A DNA stretch of 64,000 nucleotides from Cunninghamella blakesleeana (Eukaryota; Mucoromycota; Mucoromycetes; Mucorales; Cunninghamellaceae), in NCBI GenBank assembly GCA_017871115.1, contig JAFCIZ010000001.1, forward strand, positions 1,593,501 through 1,657,500, written 5' to 3'. The position numbers and the translations under genes are program-made. Position 1 is the first letter of the stretch. Each line of letters begins with the position of its first letter. Of this stretch, positions 61,901-64,000 are shown one piece after another. Under the pieces are notes generated by a model. That model searched no databases. It saw only the letters and a program-made list of their open reading frames with translations, and was not told where the DNA came from.

Positions 61901-62806
61901 AGAGCAAGATCAATGGATGAAACATCATTAATGACCTATAGACATCTTGGAGAAATATCAAATAGATCACGACCCAATTCTTTTATGACATGGAAAAATG
62001 ATGCATCTTCAATTGCCGGAGTTAAAAGTTGGTACGAAGTAGATTATGTCGAAGGAGAAGATTTTGAATTTGATGAAAATCATAGTGAAATATTTGATAA
62101 TAATAATAACGATGATAATAATAATGATAGCGATGAAGATGAAGAAAATAAAGGACACAGCAAGGAAATGGATATTCAAAATATTGATCAACAATCACCC
62201 TTTTCTGAATCTAGTCATAACATGAAGTTGATCTATAATCGTCCTAGGTCCATTGCTGGAATATCTGCCTATCAACAAGCCAAACCACCTATCCATTTAT
62301 CACTTGAAAAACAAAAAATGGGAACAGAAAAAAGATTGGAAGATATTCTTTTGACGTCACATATGGATACGGAAACATATTTACTCTATGAACAATTAAG
62401 AAAACAACATGCAGCATTAGCAAATAAATATAAACAACTGCAATCTTTAGCAAAGGAGTACGAAGACATGGCAAAACAACTTCGTAACACTTATGCCCGT
62501 CGGTCAGCTGAATTTGGGCAAATTGAACGTCAATTTAAATTGATAGTGGATGAGCAAATGGAAATGGAAAAACAATTAAAGCATGTAGAAGATGATAGTG
62601 CAAAACTTCATTATGAACTGAATGTTTTGAACGAAAACTTGGTGGAAAGAGAAGAAAATGTAGCTGGGTTTTATAGTAAATTGGAAATATTGGAAAGAAA
62701 AATGAAAGATGATCAACAATCACTTACCACCATGTTTATTATGGGTAATTTCTTCAAGTATTACTGGCAAAAAATTACAGATTTTTTGGGTAGGCCAAGA
62801 TCTTAG
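58906..62806 (+). CDS. STB6-like protein (Sin3-binding family) with C-terminal coiled coil
   Basis: Eleven exons: 58906-59036, 59154-59217, 59328-59429, 59546-59718, 59835-60048, 60183-60281, 60401-60763, 60870-60916, 61024-61323, 61438-61496 and 61605-62806, giving 917 residues. The N-terminal half matches the STB6-like N-terminal domain of filamentous fungi: ELEGYRIYIVEQW, VFTGDKSHK, TPIGQILLTD, GRSAFNLRKP, ALYLFGLLRRDCIDGMICD, and the QTKVIDLETLDKI segment. Yeast Stb2/Stb6 were found as Sin3-binding proteins, so a link to histone-deacetylase repression is possible. The middle is Ser/Pro/Asn-rich. Residues about 775-885 form a coiled coil, followed by an aromatic, hydrophobic C-terminus (FIMGNFFKYYWQKITDFL). 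The exon 2 donor reads GTTAAT, weaker than the rest. Confidence 0.85.
60099..60124. repeat. Poly(A) run in an STB6-like intron
   Basis: About 26 A residues between exons 5 and 6 of the STB6-like gene. Confidence 0.8.
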
Positions 62807-63353
62807 TATTCTTTATTATTATTATTATGTATTTTTATTTATTTATTATTGTTCTTATTACTAATATTACTAAATTAATTACTATAATTACTACTATTAT
62901 TAATATTATTATTACTATTACTATTATTATTTTTATTGTTATTATTATACTACTGTTTTATTTTTTTCATTCTAACCAAATATAAATTTTTAATTTTAAA
63001 TAATAAAAGAAAAACAAGAAGTATATGTGCATGTATTTTTGTTTTTTTTTGTTTTTTTGTTTTTTTGTTTTTTTTTTATTTATTTATTTCACATTGAAAT
63101 GACTTTCATCTATGCATAAATAAAATCATAAATAACTAAATATACCTGTGTGGTTATATTTATTTGTTGTGGTTAATGATTTGCTATTAAATAAGATAAG
63201 GGAATCAAAAATGTTTATTTTTATTTTCTAATTTTTTTTTTTCAACCCCTTCTTTTTTTTTCTTTTTCATTTTTTTATTTTGCTTCTTCTCTTTCTTCTT
63301 CTTCCTTTTACCTCCTTTTTTTTTTTTTCATTAAAAATAAATATAAAAAAAAA
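62807..63353. other. Intergenic spacer
   Basis: 3' flank of the STB6-like gene and promoter of the last gene. ATT/ACT repeats lie at about 62813-62950, a GTTTTTTT repeat at 63041-63080, and a pyrimidine-rich leader at 63230-63330. No gene seen. Confidence 0.5.
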
Positions 63354-64000
63354 ATGGATAAACACCATAACCAAGAACCTGATGAAAATGAACCTGATGA
63401 AAATGAAGATGAACCCGATGAAAATAGTCATACTACCCATACTAAAAGCAACCATAATCACAACCCTACAAACACTAATAATTATAATCCAAATAGCACA
63501 AACACAATATCATCAAATCAATCCTCGGCACCTTCTGGTGGCAGCACTATTTTAATTGTACTTGTTATTGTCATTGTTTTATTTATTGTTGCCTTTTTAT
63601 ATTTTACAAAGATGCATCGATATATTGGACATTATTTATTCTCTAAAAAAAATAAAAATCAACCATCGACAACGGCCAGTAATTTACAGAACAATTATAA
63701 TCATCACCCTATTGATAATAACAACAACAATAATAATAATAATAATAATACAGATAGTTTATTAGAAACAGGTTTAATGGCCCATCATCATCTTCAAAAT
63801 GAAAAATCATCTTCATCCAACTCTTTACTAAATAATAACACTAATAACAACATTCACCATATCGATGCAGCAACGATAGGTTTAATAAATCGCATGGATG
63901 AAAAAACATTAATTATAGACCCTACCATAAAAATGGATGAAAAAACGTTACACTCGGAGGGCAACGTTTCTAATATAAAAATAAAGGTTAAAAAAAAAAA
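63354..64000 (+). CDS. Single-pass membrane protein, partial (runs off the window)
   Basis: Open from ATG 63354 to the window end (215 codons, no stop), so the 3' part is missing. Residues 1-60 are hydrophilic: a PDENEPDENEDEPDEN acidic repeat, then a His/Asn/Thr/Ser-rich stretch likely to be glycosylated if outside the cell. Residues about 64-86 (STILIVLVIVIVLFIVAFLYF) form one membrane helix, followed by basic KMHRY, which suggests that the C-terminal part is cytosolic. No signal peptide precedes it. The tail is Asn/Ser-rich with a near-repeat of MDEKTL (twice). I do not recognise a family; a wall-stress or mucin-like sensor is one possibility. A splice donor (AAGGTTA) may lie at the very end. 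Confidence 0.65.
   Translation, partial: MDKHHNQEPDENEPDENEDEPDENSHTTHTKSNHNHNPTNTNNYNPNSTNTISSNQSSAPSGGSTILIVLVIVIVLFIVAFLYFTKMHRYIGHYLFSKKNKNQPSTTASNLQNNYNHHPIDNNNNNNNNNNNTDSLLETGLMAHHHLQNEKSSSSNSLLNNNTNNNIHHIDAATIGLINRMDEKTLIIDPTIKMDEKTLHSEGNVSNIKIKVKKK

Noticed and set aside
1..64000. CRISPR array, integron, prophage or other bacterial system
   Set aside because: No spaced direct repeats with unique spacers, no bacterial operons; all genes have eukaryotic introns and families.

Overview
The window looks like nuclear DNA of a filamentous fungus, most likely an early-diverging lineage (Mucoromycota, possibly Mucorales). It is very AT-rich. Its genes are split by many short GT-AG introns, mostly 60-130 bases with T-rich 3' ends. 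Coding regions contain many AAT (Asn) and CAA/CAG (Gln) runs, and spacers are full of TA, A and T tracts. Several genes are fungal in character: an STB6-like protein, a fungal_trans-domain regulator, Lcl3, Dbp9 and a LaeA-type methyltransferase. Others are usually associated with animals: a probable Integrator subunit 10 and a GLTSCR1/BICRA-domain protein. The species cannot be fixed from sequence alone. I found no rRNA, tRNA, CRISPR array, intact transposon or bacterial insert. All exon joins were worked out by hand and checked for reading-frame arithmetic.

Layout. 0-8.5 kb: a 3CxxC zinc-binding protein, a mitochondrial carrier, a Lys/Glu-rich GPI-anchored surface protein, a reticulon-like ER protein and sulfiredoxin. 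8.6-16.3 kb: a secreted GDSL phospholipase B, a large AT-rich spacer, a PHD-finger protein and a PEX11-family protein. 16.6-27.2 kb: NatC subunit Naa35 (Mak10), splicing factor SF3A3 and a large fungal_trans-domain regulator without a visible zinc cluster. 28-32.8 kb: a translation cluster of ribosomal protein eS7, eIF4E and ribosomal protein eS6. 33.3-41.4 kb: a probable INTS10 and two unrecognised proteins. 42-49.4 kb: anaphase-promoting complex subunit Cdc27 with a short C-terminus, divergent from ATG10; then LCL3 and a GLTSCR1-domain protein. 49.8-55.8 kb: two DEAD-box helicases head to head, one probably mitochondrial and one nucleolar (Dbp9/DDX56). 56.3-64 kb: a 119-residue protein resembling a tyrosine-recombinase core-binding domain, a methyltransferase, an STB6-like protein and a membrane protein that runs off the window end.

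Most genes are unrelated housekeeping genes, so this is an ordinary gene-dense chromosome segment rather than a pathway cluster or mobile island. Themes that recur are RNA synthesis and processing (Integrator, SF3A3, two helicases), chromatin and transcription (PHD, GLTSCR1, STB6, fungal_trans), and translation. The items most worth following up are the INTS10-like gene, the shortened Cdc27, the zinc-cluster-less regulator, the recombinase-like small protein and a recurring C/G-block plus TTTAA element in spacers.
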